DNA of 64,000 nt, from positions 1 through 64,000 of the forward strand of contig JAFUFO010000004.1 of NCBI GenBank assembly GCA_017469885.1, read 5' to 3'. Made by a program: the position numbers and the translations under genes. This DNA is from Solobacterium sp. GTDB lineage: Bacteria > Bacillota_I > Bacilli_A > Erysipelotrichales > Erysipelotrichaceae. Each line of letters opens with the position of its first letter. Position 1 is the stretch's first letter. The notes under the pieces are model-generated. The model was not told where the DNA came from and did not search any database. It saw only the letters and a list, made by a program, of their open reading frames with translations. Positions 32,505 through 42,129 of the stretch are shown here, piece after piece.

Positions 32505-33389
32505 ATGCGTATTTCAAATGACACCATTGACCGTATTTACTGTAACCGCACGGTTCGTCCGAGTGACTACCGGATGTCGGAAAACCATTCGCACAACTAT
32601 TTTGAAATCTATTACGTAGAGAAAGGAAATGCCCGTTTCTTCGTGGATGACCGGCTGTTTGACCTTCATACCGGCGACTATATGATCGTTCCGCCGAATC
32701 TGGTGCATTACAACCGCTACATCACCCAGACGACCCGCGTCAACATCTACTTCCGTGATGAAGATCTCCGCCGTGGGGATGCCTATGTGCTTACGGACCT
32801 GAAATCGCACTTCCTGGAAAAAGCCGCCATGTTTCATACACCGAGTTCCCACAAGGATCTTCTCGATAATGTGATTGATCGAATGCTGCATGAAGACAAG
32901 GTCAGCGATGAAAATACGGAAGTCATGATGCAGCTGCTGTTCCAGGAGTTCTTCATTCTTTCCAACCGTCACTGCATTACCAATACCGGTTATTCCAATG
33001 AGGTTGCGGAAGAAGGAGACATCTCCATTCAGGAAGCCGCGCATTATATCTCCGAACATTACAATCTGCCGATCACACTGAACATGCTTGCGGAAAAATC
33101 CGGTCTCTCCCCCGCCTACTTCTCCAAACGGTTTCATCTGATCACTGGTATGGGCATGAAGGAATATCTGACGTATGTCCGTCTGAAACATGCGGAGGCG
33201 GAACTGGTATCCACCTCGCATTCGATCCGGGAGATTGCGGAAAACTCAGGTTTCTCCGACAGCAACTACTTCAAGGACGTCTTCAAAAAAGAATTCGGTG
33301 TTTCCCCGCGCACTTACCGCAACAGCCGGAAAACAGATTATGTAGAAGGACGCAACCGCGTTCTGAAAAATATTCCAAACGATTTCTGA
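32505..33389 (+). CDS. AraC-family regulator
   Basis: 294 residues starting 7 bp after the GH43 gene. The N-terminal half is a cupin sensor domain (HSHNYFEIYYVEKGNARFFVDD). The C-terminal 100 residues carry two helix-turn-helices (NMLAEKSGLSPAYFSKRFH and IREIAENSGFSDSNYFKDVFK) with the family end FKKEFGVSPRTYR. It probably senses a plant-derived sugar and activates this cluster. Confidence 0.9.
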   Translation: MRISNDTIDRIYCNRTVRPSDYRMSENHSHNYFEIYYVEKGNARFFVDDRLFDLHTGDYMIVPPNLVHYNRYITQTTRVNIYFRDEDLRRGDAYVLTDLKSHFLEKAAMFHTPSSHKDLLDNVIDRMLHEDKVSDENTEVMMQLLFQEFFILSNRHCITNTGYSNEVAEEGDISIQEAAHYISEHYNLPITLNMLAEKSGLSPAYFSKRFHLITGMGMKEYLTYVRLKHAEAELVSTSHSIREIAENSGFSDSNYFKDVFKKEFGVSPRTYRNSRKTDYVEGRNRVLKNIPNDF

Positions 33390-33397
33390 TCCATCAC

Positions 33398-33440
33398 AAA
33401 AGGACCGCCGGCTGCGCATGCATGCCTGACGGTCCTTTTT
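33398..33440. terminator. Bidirectional terminator between convergent units
   Basis: A 10-bp stem (AAAAGGACCG / CGGTCCTTTT) with a 22-base loop and T runs on both strands. It ends both the AraC gene and the 12-kb leftward pectin operon. Confidence 0.78.
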
Positions 33441-33447
33441 CCTGTGT

Positions 33448-35112
33448 TTAAAGTTCTGTGACGTTTACCGAGCGGAATTCCGCAGCGCCTTCCTCCGCAT
33501 GGAGATGTGCCACCGCAAACAGACCTGCCTTGGCGCCGACCCAGGTATGGTCGGACGGGGTAAAGCGGCATGTGCTGTCCGTAAATGCGCCGTCTTTTGT
33601 TTTGAAGAACATGCGCAGTTCCGGCTTGGCGGAATCATAGCTGTTGAAGTACAGATCCTCTTCATTGACGGAGATGATCGATACTTCACCCTGGGCACTG
33701 ACCGAAGCCTTTGTATTCCGGACAAAGATCATCCGGAACGTCAGATCATTCAGGTCATCTTCCGGCACTTCAAATTCGGCTTTGACGGTCTCATACTTAC
33801 CCGCATCATCGCCTTCCGATTCCGCAAGGACGATATACGCCTTTTCTCCTCTGCGCTCTGCGTACAGGGACGTATACTGTCCGCCCATCATGAGAATACC
33901 GGCCTTATTGCCTTCCGCAAGACGCGAGGCATCGAGATGAATATCCATCATGAATTCCGGCAGAACGATCTTCTGCGTCAGGACATTGGAACTGTGCCAG
34001 AGGATCGGATCTTCTTCACCCGAGAAATTCTGTGCTTTCAGGCAGATGCCGTCATGATATACGGAGTCCCCGAACGGACTTTTCTTCAGATTGCCGAGCC
34101 ACTGCCACTGCAGTCCGATCTGATGCGATTCAAATGCATCGCTCGTCGGATGCGGCGTGACGGGCTGTCCTTCTTCCGGAAGCGCCCAGGTATGAACCGG
34201 ATTTCCGTTTCCGTCATGATCCTCATCCGTACCGATCACCGGCCAGTCATCCTTCCAGGTGACCGGCTGAAGATGACAGATGCGGCCATAGAGTCCGCGG
34301 TCCTGGAAGTGCAGGAACCACTCTCGTCCGTCTTTGGAATCCACAAGTCCGCCCTGATGGGGACCGTTGATGATGGTATCACCCTGTTCCATTACGGTCT
34401 TGATTTCATACGGGCCATGGATATCCTTACTGCGCAGCGCAACCTGCCAGCCGCGGGTAACCCCGCCTGCCGGGGAAAGAATGTAATAGTATCCGTTGCG
34501 CCGGTACACTTTCGGTCCTTCGATGGTGATCGCCGGATGCGCCGGATCATTGCCGTCAAAGATGAACTGATCTTCCGAGATCGCCTTCATGCCGTCCGGA
34601 GACATCTCAAAGATTCCAAGGATGGACTTGAAGCCGATCCGGCTTCTTGCATAGGCGTGGATGATATAGGCACGGCCGTCCTCATCCCAATACGGGCACG
34701 GATCGATGAATCCCTTTGCGGGACGTATACAGACCGGTTTGGACCAGGGGCCAAGCGGGTTCTCTGCGGTGATCACATAGATGCCTTCATCCGGCATGCC
34801 GTAGTAGATATAGTACAGCCCGTCATGATAACGGATAGCCGGCGCCCAGACACCTTCGGAATGGCGCGGGATTTCAAACCGCTTCCCGACAGCTTCACTG
34901 TCCTCATGCGGGCAGCCTTTTGTGCCGTCTTCCTCGACCTGATCGATCGCATAGGCTTTCAGTTCCCAGTTGACGAGGTCCCTGGAAATCAGAATCGGCA
35001 GACCCGGCACATAGTTGAAACTCGAAGCCGTCAGAATATACGTATCTCCCACACGGATCACATCCGGATCGGAATAGTCCGCAAACAGAATCGGATTTTT
35101 AAACTCAGTCAT
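33448..35112 (-). CDS. GH43 glycosidase (beta-xylosidase / arabinofuranosidase-like)
   Basis: 554 residues. The propeller spans about 1-320: the base Asp in FADYSDPDVIRVGDTYILTAS, a second Asp in GFIDPCPYWDEDGRAYI, the acid Glu in TIEGPKVYRRNGYYYILSPAGG, and HQGGLVDSKDGREWFLHFQD. Residues 340-554 are a beta-sandwich typical of GH43 subfamilies such as 12. There is no signal peptide. As the last gene of the operon, it would trim arabinose or xylose side chains from imported pectic fragments. Confidence 0.88.
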   Translation of the reverse strand: MTEFKNPILFADYSDPDVIRVGDTYILTASSFNYVPGLPILISRDLVNWELKAYAIDQVEEDGTKGCPHEDSEAVGKRFEIPRHSEGVWAPAIRYHDGLYYIYYGMPDEGIYVITAENPLGPWSKPVCIRPAKGFIDPCPYWDEDGRAYIIHAYARSRIGFKSILGIFEMSPDGMKAISEDQFIFDGNDPAHPAITIEGPKVYRRNGYYYILSPAGGVTRGWQVALRSKDIHGPYEIKTVMEQGDTIINGPHQGGLVDSKDGREWFLHFQDRGLYGRICHLQPVTWKDDWPVIGTDEDHDGNGNPVHTWALPEEGQPVTPHPTSDAFESHQIGLQWQWLGNLKKSPFGDSVYHDGICLKAQNFSGEEDPILWHSSNVLTQKIVLPEFMMDIHLDASRLAEGNKAGILMMGGQYTSLYAERRGEKAYIVLAESEGDDAGKYETVKAEFEVPEDDLNDLTFRMIFVRNTKASVSAQGEVSIISVNEEDLYFNSYDSAKPELRMFFKTKDGAFTDSTCRFTPSDHTWVGAKAGLFAVAHLHAEEGAAEFRSVNVTEL

Positions 35113-35117
35113 AAATC

Positions 35118-35957
35118 TTAAAGACTCTCCTCAATCTGTCGCAGATATTCCAGTGCCTGACGTGCATTGTCCGGCTTTGTATTCTCCAGCGTCGCATGAA
35201 TGAACGGCTTCTTTTCCTTCGCAAACTTCAGGATCGGCGCATAGTCCATATCGCCGAGTCCGGCTGCCATGCATGTGGTGACACCGGTTTCCTTCTTGAA
35301 GTCCTTGATATGGATCACCATGATTTCTTTCTCAAGAAGCGTCATCGCTTCATTGAATACTTCTTCCCGGCTGTCCACATTGGATTCATCCAGCAGGTTC
35401 ACCGGATCGAAGATGATTCCAAGATTCGGCGAATCAATCGCATCGAGCACCTGTCTTGCGCGGGCCGGCGAATAAACGATATGTCTCCATACCGGCTCGA
35501 TCGCCATCATGACGCCGAACCGCTCCGCATCCTTTACGACCGGACGCAGATTGGTGATGAAGGTTTCAAGCGCTTCATCACTGTGCGATTTCTCGGGATC
35601 ATATTTGTAATCCACATTCGGGTTTCCGGTCTCGGTTCCGACCACGCCTGCCCCAAGCAGAGACGCAAAGCGCAGATGTGCCGTATATTTCTCCTGATTT
35701 TTCTTTAACGCTTCCGGATCGGGAGTCGCAAGATTCAGATAGTTTCCAAGCACCGCGACATCGAGCCCGGCATTGTCAAATGCATGTTTCAGATATCTGG
35801 CATACCCCGGTGTGAGCGCGGAAGGATCCGCGGTCATTCCCTGAATTTTGGAAAGTGCCAGATGCACACAGGAAAATCCCTGTCCCTTTACTGTTTTCAG
35901 CTGTTCTTCCAGCGGAAGTTTTTCCGCATCATGAAGACGCAGACCAAACTGGATCAT
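35118..35957 (-). CDS. Xylose-isomerase-like TIM-barrel sugar isomerase/epimerase
   Basis: 279 residues. The AP2-endonuclease/xylose isomerase-like fold is shown by VVGTETGNPN, the metal ligands Glu in AIEPVWRHIVYSP, Asp in GIIFDPVNLLD, His in VIHIKDFKKE and Glu in HATLENTKPD. Likely substrate is a sugar or sugar acid from the same operon, but the exact reaction cannot be told. It lies 5 bp before the GH43 gene. Confidence 0.8.
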   Translation of the reverse strand: MIQFGLRLHDAEKLPLEEQLKTVKGQGFSCVHLALSKIQGMTADPSALTPGYARYLKHAFDNAGLDVAVLGNYLNLATPDPEALKKNQEKYTAHLRFASLLGAGVVGTETGNPNVDYKYDPEKSHSDEALETFITNLRPVVKDAERFGVMMAIEPVWRHIVYSPARARQVLDAIDSPNLGIIFDPVNLLDESNVDSREEVFNEAMTLLEKEIMVIHIKDFKKETGVTTCMAAGLGDMDYAPILKFAKEKKPFIHATLENTKPDNARQALEYLRQIEESL

Positions 35958-35992
35958 AGTTGCTGTTCTCCTTCCATCATCCTGCAGGTGAA

Positions 35993-37585
35993 TTACAGTG
36001 TTTTGTCATTGAGTGTGCAGTCCTGATACTCCGGCTTCAGATCGCCGTAGATTTCCGGCGCACTCACATTCTCACCGCTGATATGAACGTTCTTTGCGCT
36101 CAGCGCCTTCACGTTCTTCAGCCAGAGGCTTGCGCCGCTGACCGGTTCAAAGCCATCCATCATGATCGGCACGGCCGGTTCACGCTGTGCTTCCGGAATG
36201 TAGGAAGCCGTCACGTTTTCCAGTGTGATCTTTTCGATCGGGGATTCCGGAAGACCGCATGCGCAGACAAGACTGGTCTTTACATCAACGCATTCGACAT
36301 CCCGCAGGGTAATCGTACCGACCGTCGGTGTACGGTAATCGCGCGGAGCCATCTCCTGGCTCTGTACATAACTGCTGTGTCCGTCCGGATCACAGAAGTA
36401 ATGCATGTTTACGGTAATCGGCATCTGCACTTCTTCCATGCGGATGTTTTCGAAGGTAAGATCGGTCAGTACGGACTGTTCGCCTCTGCCTCTTCTGGTC
36501 TTGATGCGGACACCGCGGTCGGTTCCGAGGAACCGGCACTGGGTGACATGAACATCCTTAACACCGCCGGCAATTTCCGAACCGATCGTCACGGAGCCAT
36601 GCCCCTTTTCCAGTGAGCAGTTGCGGATCCGGATATTTCTGGATGACTTCTGATGGGCAGTTGCCATATAGAGTTTTCCGGCTTTGATCGCGATGCAGTC
36701 ATCGCCGACGGAAATCTTTGTACCGAGCAGAAGCACATTCGTGCAGCTCTCCGGGTCGAAGCCATCGGTATTGGGAGAATCATACGGATTCTGAATCGTA
36801 AGTGTCAGGAACTTCATATCATCGCTGTAGTACGGATGTACGGTCCAGCTCGGAGAATTCTTAATCGTCAGCCCCTGGACAGTGACGTTTTTGCAGTGAT
36901 TCAGGAAGAGCAGACGCGGACGCCATGCGCCGCGCTTGACTGTACGGTTTACCCACCAGTCGGATGCGGCCGCATTGCCGTTGATGGTTCCTTCGCCGAT
37001 CAGCGTGAGATTCTCTGCGCCGATCGCAGTGAACAGTGCCGCAAAGCAATCCAGCGGATTGCCTTCCCAGGAGCCGAAGCTCATTTCGACATCGTTGTCA
37101 TACTGACTGCGGACCATGCCCGGAAGCACCGGATAGCGATACCGGTCGGTCTGACCAAGCAGAACCGCATCCTTGTCGATCCAGATGGTCATATCGCTCT
37201 TGGCGAAAATGGAAGCGGACAGATACGTTCCTTTCGGAAGATATACGGTTCCGTCTTTCGGACAGCAGGCAATGGCCGCCTGAATTGCGGCAGTGTCATC
37301 ATTGACACCGTCACCCTTTGCGCCGAAGGCATGCACGTTCAGAAGGATGGATTCCTTCGCCGTGCGGAAATACAGGATTTCCGGTGCTGCATCGGTTTTT
37401 TCCTGCAGACCGAGTTTGTATTCCGTATCCGGATCCAGTCCGAACAGCGTGATGACATTTTTCGCGGTGGTCTCCTTCAGTTCTCCGTTGAGGAATACCC
37501 GGCAGAGTCCGCTTTCGTATTTATCATTGTTGATGCGCTCTACGGTTACGCTTCGAACCGTTGCGGCAATAAGCTGAAATTTCAT
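35993..37585 (-). CDS. GH28 polygalacturonase-like enzyme
   Basis: 530 residues. After an N-terminal beta domain (about 1-80) the right-handed beta-helix starts at VHAFGAKGDGVNDDTAAIQAAI. The GH28 catalytic set is present: NTDGFDPESC, GDDCIAIKAGK with paired Asp, GHGSVTIGSE with the active His, and RIKTRRGRG. It hydrolyses galacturonate linkages; the N-terminal domain and lack of signal peptide fit exo-acting cytosolic enzymes on oligogalacturonides or rhamnogalacturonan. Confidence 0.93.
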   Translation of the reverse strand: MKFQLIAATVRSVTVERINNDKYESGLCRVFLNGELKETTAKNVITLFGLDPDTEYKLGLQEKTDAAPEILYFRTAKESILLNVHAFGAKGDGVNDDTAAIQAAIACCPKDGTVYLPKGTYLSASIFAKSDMTIWIDKDAVLLGQTDRYRYPVLPGMVRSQYDNDVEMSFGSWEGNPLDCFAALFTAIGAENLTLIGEGTINGNAAASDWWVNRTVKRGAWRPRLLFLNHCKNVTVQGLTIKNSPSWTVHPYYSDDMKFLTLTIQNPYDSPNTDGFDPESCTNVLLLGTKISVGDDCIAIKAGKLYMATAHQKSSRNIRIRNCSLEKGHGSVTIGSEIAGGVKDVHVTQCRFLGTDRGVRIKTRRGRGEQSVLTDLTFENIRMEEVQMPITVNMHYFCDPDGHSSYVQSQEMAPRDYRTPTVGTITLRDVECVDVKTSLVCACGLPESPIEKITLENVTASYIPEAQREPAVPIMMDGFEPVSGASLWLKNVKALSAKNVHISGENVSAPEIYGDLKPEYQDCTLNDKTL

Positions 37586-37619
37586 ATGTTTTCCCTTTCC
37601 GGCAGATTACCGCCGATTC

Positions 37620-38765
37620 TTATGCGTTTTCTCTCCGCAGCATCTCGGTGTATGCCAACAGGAACGGTGCGACACCCTTTGCCTCATTTTCGACAACCGG
37701 CTCGCTGAAGTAGTACTCAAGTGATCCGTCACGGTGCTGCGCGCCGCCAAGACCCGCAACCAGGCAGATTCCGCCGAGTTTCAGGGTTCCGTCTTCATTC
37801 TTGGACAGATACGAATCACAGATACCGTCAAAGGCCTTCTCCGCCATCTTCGCATAACGCGGTGCGATGAATCCAAGACGTACAGCCTTGAGAATTGCAT
37901 AGGCAATCAGTGCTGTACCGGAGGTTTCCAGATAGTTGCCCTCTGCATCCTTCTTATCCGGCACCTGATAGAACATACCGCTTTCATCCTGGAATGGCTG
38001 AAGTGCATCTGCCAGCTTCTCCAGCAGACCGATCAGATAACGCTTTTCGTAGTACAGTGCTTCATCGCATGCCTGTGCGGTTTCCGTCAGCGCCAGTGAG
38101 AACCAGCCGAGGGAACGGAGCCAGAAGTTCGGGCTGCATCCGGTAACCGGATCTGCCCAGTACATTTCTCTCGACTCATCATAGCCGTGGTAATACAGGC
38201 CGGTCTTCGGGTCCTTCATGTGCTTTTCGACATTCTTGAACTGATGGATGACATCACTGCATTTTTCCATCTTGCGGAACTTCGTTTCGTATCGCATGTA
38301 GAACGGCTCCGCCATGTACAGACCGTCCAGCCATACCTGGTTGGGATAGATATCCTTGTGCCAGAAGCTGCCCTCTTTGGTTCTGGGCATGGTATCCAGC
38401 TGGGTGCGTACATGATCGAGCGCCAGTTTATATTTCTCATCACCTGTCTTGTCATACAGGAAGAAGAGGTTGCTGGCGGTATTGATGTTGTCCAGATTGT
38501 ACTCCGTGACATCATAGGTACGGATGGTTCCGTCCGGCTGAACGAAGTAATCAATGAAATCCTTTGCGAATGTGAAGTAACGTTCATTGCCGGTCATCTC
38601 ATACAGCGACAGGAGTGCTGTGATCATGCAGCCGTCAATGTAGTTCCATTTGTTCTGCTTTCCGCTGAGAACAAGTTCCTTGTTCCACATCGGTTTTTCT
38701 GCGCTGGAGTTATCCAGAAGATACTCGATGTACTCGTTGATCTGGTTCTTGACTTCGTTTTTCAT
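37620..38765 (-). CDS. GH105 unsaturated rhamnogalacturonyl hydrolase
   Basis: 381 residues, an alpha6/alpha6 barrel as in YteR/YesR. It has the catalytic Asp in VWLDGLYMAEPFYMRY, plus WNYIDGCMITALL, GCSPNFWLRSLGWFSLALTE and ETSGTALIAYAILKAVRLG. It removes the unsaturated galacturonate left by pectate or rhamnogalacturonan lyases. The product would be isomerised by KduI. No signal peptide. The start overlaps the DUF624 gene by 4 bp. Confidence 0.93.
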   Translation of the reverse strand: MKNEVKNQINEYIEYLLDNSSAEKPMWNKELVLSGKQNKWNYIDGCMITALLSLYEMTGNERYFTFAKDFIDYFVQPDGTIRTYDVTEYNLDNINTASNLFFLYDKTGDEKYKLALDHVRTQLDTMPRTKEGSFWHKDIYPNQVWLDGLYMAEPFYMRYETKFRKMEKCSDVIHQFKNVEKHMKDPKTGLYYHGYDESREMYWADPVTGCSPNFWLRSLGWFSLALTETAQACDEALYYEKRYLIGLLEKLADALQPFQDESGMFYQVPDKKDAEGNYLETSGTALIAYAILKAVRLGFIAPRYAKMAEKAFDGICDSYLSKNEDGTLKLGGICLVAGLGGAQHRDGSLEYYFSEPVVENEAKGVAPFLLAYTEMLRRENA

Positions 38766-39418
38766 TCTTCATTTTCCTCCTCGGTGTCCTGTGTCTGTCC
38801 GCCTGTTTCATAGGTGCTGAAGAGCGTCCGGTAAATCTTTGCTCTGAAGTAGCCCGGTCCGCTGAAACAGAAGCACAGGAATACCGGCACTACTGCATAA
38901 CCGAGCAGAAACAGCAGAAATAGCGGGACAAGATTGATGAGACCGCAGATGAATGTCCGCAGTCCTGTGATTCCATAAACTGCCATTGCGAATGCTGTCT
39001 TTATGGTTCCGCCGATGGAATTCTTAAAGCGTGCAAGAACCGGAAAGATATACAGCGAGATGAGATAGATGACCGCAATTGCGGCATACAGCAGAATGAT
39101 TACGATGCCGGGAAACTGATCTCCCTGCATGCGGATGATGCGCCAGTCCACAAACAGAACCGCGAACACAATCAGCATCATGATCCAGAGGATCGTTGCC
39201 TGTTTGAAGTTGAGTTTGAATGCCCGGAAGAACTGCTGGATGATATCGCCTTCCTCATCCCGCGCCACCTTGAGCAGAACATAATGCATTGCCGTCAGTG
39301 ACGCGCCGGCTGTGACGACCGGAATGCACAATGCCAGTGTCAGTATGTTCAGCAGCATCAGATTTGCCATTACATTCAGCACTGACATGAATTTTGAATC
39401 CGGCTGAAAAATATCCAT
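38762..39418 (-). CDS. DUF624 (YesL-like) membrane protein
   Basis: 218 residues with about five transmembrane helices. It opens like YesL (a Phe-rich start with KFMSVLNVMANLMLLNILTLALCIPVVTAGAS), with the conserved KVARDEEGDIIQQFFRAFKLNFKQAT loop. DUF624 proteins are found beside sugar ABC permeases in pectin and plant-polysaccharide operons (yes operon of Bacillus subtilis). They may assist the transporter, but the role is unknown. Confidence 0.85.
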   Translation of the reverse strand: MDIFQPDSKFMSVLNVMANLMLLNILTLALCIPVVTAGASLTAMHYVLLKVARDEEGDIIQQFFRAFKLNFKQATILWIMMLIVFAVLFVDWRIIRMQGDQFPGIVIILLYAAIAVIYLISLYIFPVLARFKNSIGGTIKTAFAMAVYGITGLRTFICGLINLVPLFLLFLLGYAVVPVFLCFCFSGPGYFRAKIYRTLFSTYETGGQTQDTEEENEE

Positions 39419-39441
39419 TGGTACTTCCTCCTGTTCTGTGT

Positions 39442-41247
39442 TTACTGACTGAGGGTTATCTGCAGGCTCTCCATATGATAGAAGACGCCCTGCTGTTCCA
39501 TCAGCTGCGCGTAAGTTCCCTGTTCCGCGATGACACCGTGATCCATAACGACAATCCAGTCCGCATTGCGGATGGTGGACAGACGATGGGCAACCACGAA
39601 TGTCGTGCGGTTTTTGATCAGACGGTTCAGTGCCGTCTGAATTTCACGTTCCGAGATCACATCCAGCGCGGATGTTGCCTCATCCAGCAGGATGACTTTC
39701 GGATTACGGATGATCGCCCGCGCAATGGCGATGCGCTGACGCTGACCTCCGGAAAGGTTCGCGCCGTGTTCTTCAAGATTTGTGTCGAGACCATTCGGGA
39801 GACTGTCGATCAGTTTCCTCAGATCCGCCGCATCAATCGCCCGGGCAATCTGTTCTTCCGTCGCGTTCTCAAGACCGTAGGTAATGTTGTCCCGAAGCGT
39901 ACCGGTAAACAGCAGCGGTGTCTGCGGCACCACCGAGATAAACTGACGATACGACTTCAGATCGATTTCTGTTATATCTTTTCCATCGATCAGGATCTTT
40001 CCCTTTGTCGGCGGCATGAATCCGATGATCAGAGAGATCAGCGTGGTCTTTCCGGAGCCGGATTCACCGACGATCGCAATCGTCTTACCTGGATGCACAT
40101 CCAGCGTGACATCCTTCAGGACCGGTTCTTCCGTATGCGGGTACTGATAGCCGACATTGCGGAAGGTAAACTCTCCCTTCAGCTCCGTCAGCTTTTCCTT
40201 GCCTTCATTCTGTTCCACATCTTCACTGGTGAGCACTTCTCCGACGGAGGAAATAGACTCAAGACCCTTGGTGATGATCGGCAGAAGGTTCAGAATGGCG
40301 GTCACCTGATTGACAACAGACGTGAAGCTCGACTGATAGAATGTGATATCACCGACCTTGATATTTCCCTTCATGGCCATCCATGCGGTGAATCCAAGAC
40401 AGAGTGCCTGGAATACCTGGAATACCATCCAGCCGACAGCGCCGAAGTTGGACTGGATCATATCCAGCTGATATCCTTTTTCGGCGGTTTCCTCCAGCTG
40501 GCGGACCATCCGTCTGCGCTCGACTTCTTCCAGTGCATGCGCACGGGTAGCCGGCACCATCTCGACCATCTCCATCACTCTGGCGGAGGTTTCCTCCATC
40601 TCCAGACGATAGCTCTGATTTGCTTTTCTTATCTTCTTGCGGAACGTAATGATCGTGATCGATGCGATCGGCGCCACAAGCACAAAGAAGAGCAGGATGA
40701 TACGGTTTTTGGCAGCGGTAATGCCGAGCACAATCGCCGCATTCATCGTGATGTTCACAACATTGATGAACAGCTGTGAAGAAAGCGTCTCAATTGCCTC
40801 GACATCACGGATGATCTTGGACTGCAGTTTTCCCGACTGCATCCGCACATGATAGAGAATGGAAAGTTCGGAAAGCTTGTGAACCAGCGCAGCGCGCAGG
40901 CCGGCTTCCGTCCCTCTTGTAAGCATGCTTTTGTATTTTGCATGCATATAATTGGCAGGCACATGGATGGCCAGAAGCGCAAGCCAGATGCCGACATTGA
41001 TGATAATTGCCCGTACCGCCGCATCACCGCCCTCGAGAACGCCGTTGATGACGTTTGCGAGCAGAAGCGGAGAAAACAGCGCCGGAGAATGTTTAATCAG
41101 GTAGAAAAAGGAGCTGATTAAAAACTTGTAATACTGACCCTTGTATAACCCAAGCAGAACCATCAGAGGCTTGTCCGGGTACTTCTTATAGTAGGTTACA
41201 AAGCGGTCATCCTGTTCATTCAGAAGCGGTGCGGTTTTAAACGCCAT
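39442..41247 (-). CDS. ABC transporter, fused membrane and ATPase domains
   Basis: 601 residues. Residues about 30-320 hold six transmembrane helices of the exporter type. The ATPase domain has Walker A GESGSGKTT, the LSGGQRQRIAIARA signature, Walker B VILLDEATSALD and the His switch VAHRLSTI. It is a half-transporter acting as a homodimer. Since the LplBC-type permeases next to it need a separate ATPase, this is not their partner. It may export a signal or waste product, or alter the envelope. Confidence 0.85.
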   Translation of the reverse strand: MAFKTAPLLNEQDDRFVTYYKKYPDKPLMVLLGLYKGQYYKFLISSFFYLIKHSPALFSPLLLANVINGVLEGGDAAVRAIIINVGIWLALLAIHVPANYMHAKYKSMLTRGTEAGLRAALVHKLSELSILYHVRMQSGKLQSKIIRDVEAIETLSSQLFINVVNITMNAAIVLGITAAKNRIILLFFVLVAPIASITIITFRKKIRKANQSYRLEMEETSARVMEMVEMVPATRAHALEEVERRRMVRQLEETAEKGYQLDMIQSNFGAVGWMVFQVFQALCLGFTAWMAMKGNIKVGDITFYQSSFTSVVNQVTAILNLLPIITKGLESISSVGEVLTSEDVEQNEGKEKLTELKGEFTFRNVGYQYPHTEEPVLKDVTLDVHPGKTIAIVGESGSGKTTLISLIIGFMPPTKGKILIDGKDITEIDLKSYRQFISVVPQTPLLFTGTLRDNITYGLENATEEQIARAIDAADLRKLIDSLPNGLDTNLEEHGANLSGGQRQRIAIARAIIRNPKVILLDEATSALDVISEREIQTALNRLIKNRTTFVVAHRLSTIRNADWIVVMDHGVIAEQGTYAQLMEQQGVFYHMESLQITLSQ

Positions 41248-41258
41248 GAACGATCCGA

Positions 41259-42029
41259 TCAGTCCTGCTTTTCGAACTGGAACACATCCATGTTCATCGA
41301 AGGATCACAGAATGCCTCTCCCATGTGTTCTACAACATACGGATCCCTGGCAGGTTCATCATCTTCATCAATAATCTTCGCATCACGCGGCACAAGCAGA
41401 TCGGAGTAAGGTTTTCCGAGCGCAAGCAGTCCATCGGCGATAAATCCGGCCATGACAACTGCCCCGTGAACCTGAAGATGAGAATTGTCCTTCGGATATA
41501 CATACAGAGGTCTTGACGCAAAGTCACCAAGCTTTGTCAGATATTCCTCTGATTTTTTCGTAAGTTCGATAAACGGAATGTTTTCGCGTTTTGCGAGTTC
41601 TTCCGCCGCCTTCGGGTATTCCCCGTGGCTTCCCGGTAGGAAGTTTCCTTTATTGTCAAACAGTCTTCTTGCGACGGAAGAGATGATGACCGGATAGGCA
41701 CCCTTTTCCTTTGCGATGTCAGCCATCAGCTTCAGGTTATCCTGATAAGCGCCGTACGGCTCTGCATACCGCAGCGGATCGGACTGTTTCTGATCATTAT
41801 GACCAAACTGGATGAAGACAAAATCACCAGCCTGAATATATTCTTTTGCGGCGTCCAGTCGGCCCTGGTCAATGAACGATTTTGTGCTTCTGCCGTTGAT
41901 CGCAAAACTGCGCACAAATACATCGTCTTTCACATACCAGAGCAGTCCCTGGGACAGACCGGTCTGCGGGTAGGTGGAAATATGATTCCACGTTACCGTG
42001 CTGTCACCGAGATAAACAATTCTCTGCAT
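41259..42029 (-). CDS. Rhamnogalacturonan acetylesterase-like SGNH hydrolase
   Basis: 256 residues from the ATG at 42029 (AAGAGGT site). SGNH blocks: GDSTV with the Ser near residue 7, the Gly in NGRSTKSF, the Asn in GHNDQKQ, and DNSHLQVHGA with the catalytic Asp/His. This layout is that of family CE12 (RGAE, YesT/YesY). It would remove acetyl groups from imported rhamnogalacturonan oligosaccharides. It is cytosolic by lack of a signal peptide. Confidence 0.88.
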   Translation of the reverse strand: MQRIVYLGDSTVTWNHISTYPQTGLSQGLLWYVKDDVFVRSFAINGRSTKSFIDQGRLDAAKEYIQAGDFVFIQFGHNDQKQSDPLRYAEPYGAYQDNLKLMADIAKEKGAYPVIISSVARRLFDNKGNFLPGSHGEYPKAAEELAKRENIPFIELTKKSEEYLTKLGDFASRPLYVYPKDNSHLQVHGAVVMAGFIADGLLALGKPYSDLLVPRDAKIIDEDDEPARDPYVVEHMGEAFCDPSMNMDVFQFEKQD

Positions 42030-42053
42030 ATAATACCTCTTATCAAAAATGAA

Positions 42054-42083
42054 GGGGCAGGAGGGCATATGCCCGCCTGCCCC
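42054..42083 (-). terminator. Intra-operon hairpin between permease and esterase genes
   Basis: A stem of GGGGCAGG / CCTGCCCC extended by GGGCAT/ATGCCC with one mismatch, followed on the minus strand by TTCATTTTT. It is probably a leaky terminator that lowers expression of the enzyme genes relative to the transporter. Confidence 0.6.
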
Positions 42084-42129
42084 GCTTTCTTCACAAATAA
42101 GTTACAGAATAGTGCTGAGACAGAATCTG

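Noticed and set aside
33499-35121. A 540-codon plus-strand frame opposite the GH43 gene
   Set aside because: The minus-strand GH43 has all catalytic motifs; the plus frame has no family features and no start signal.
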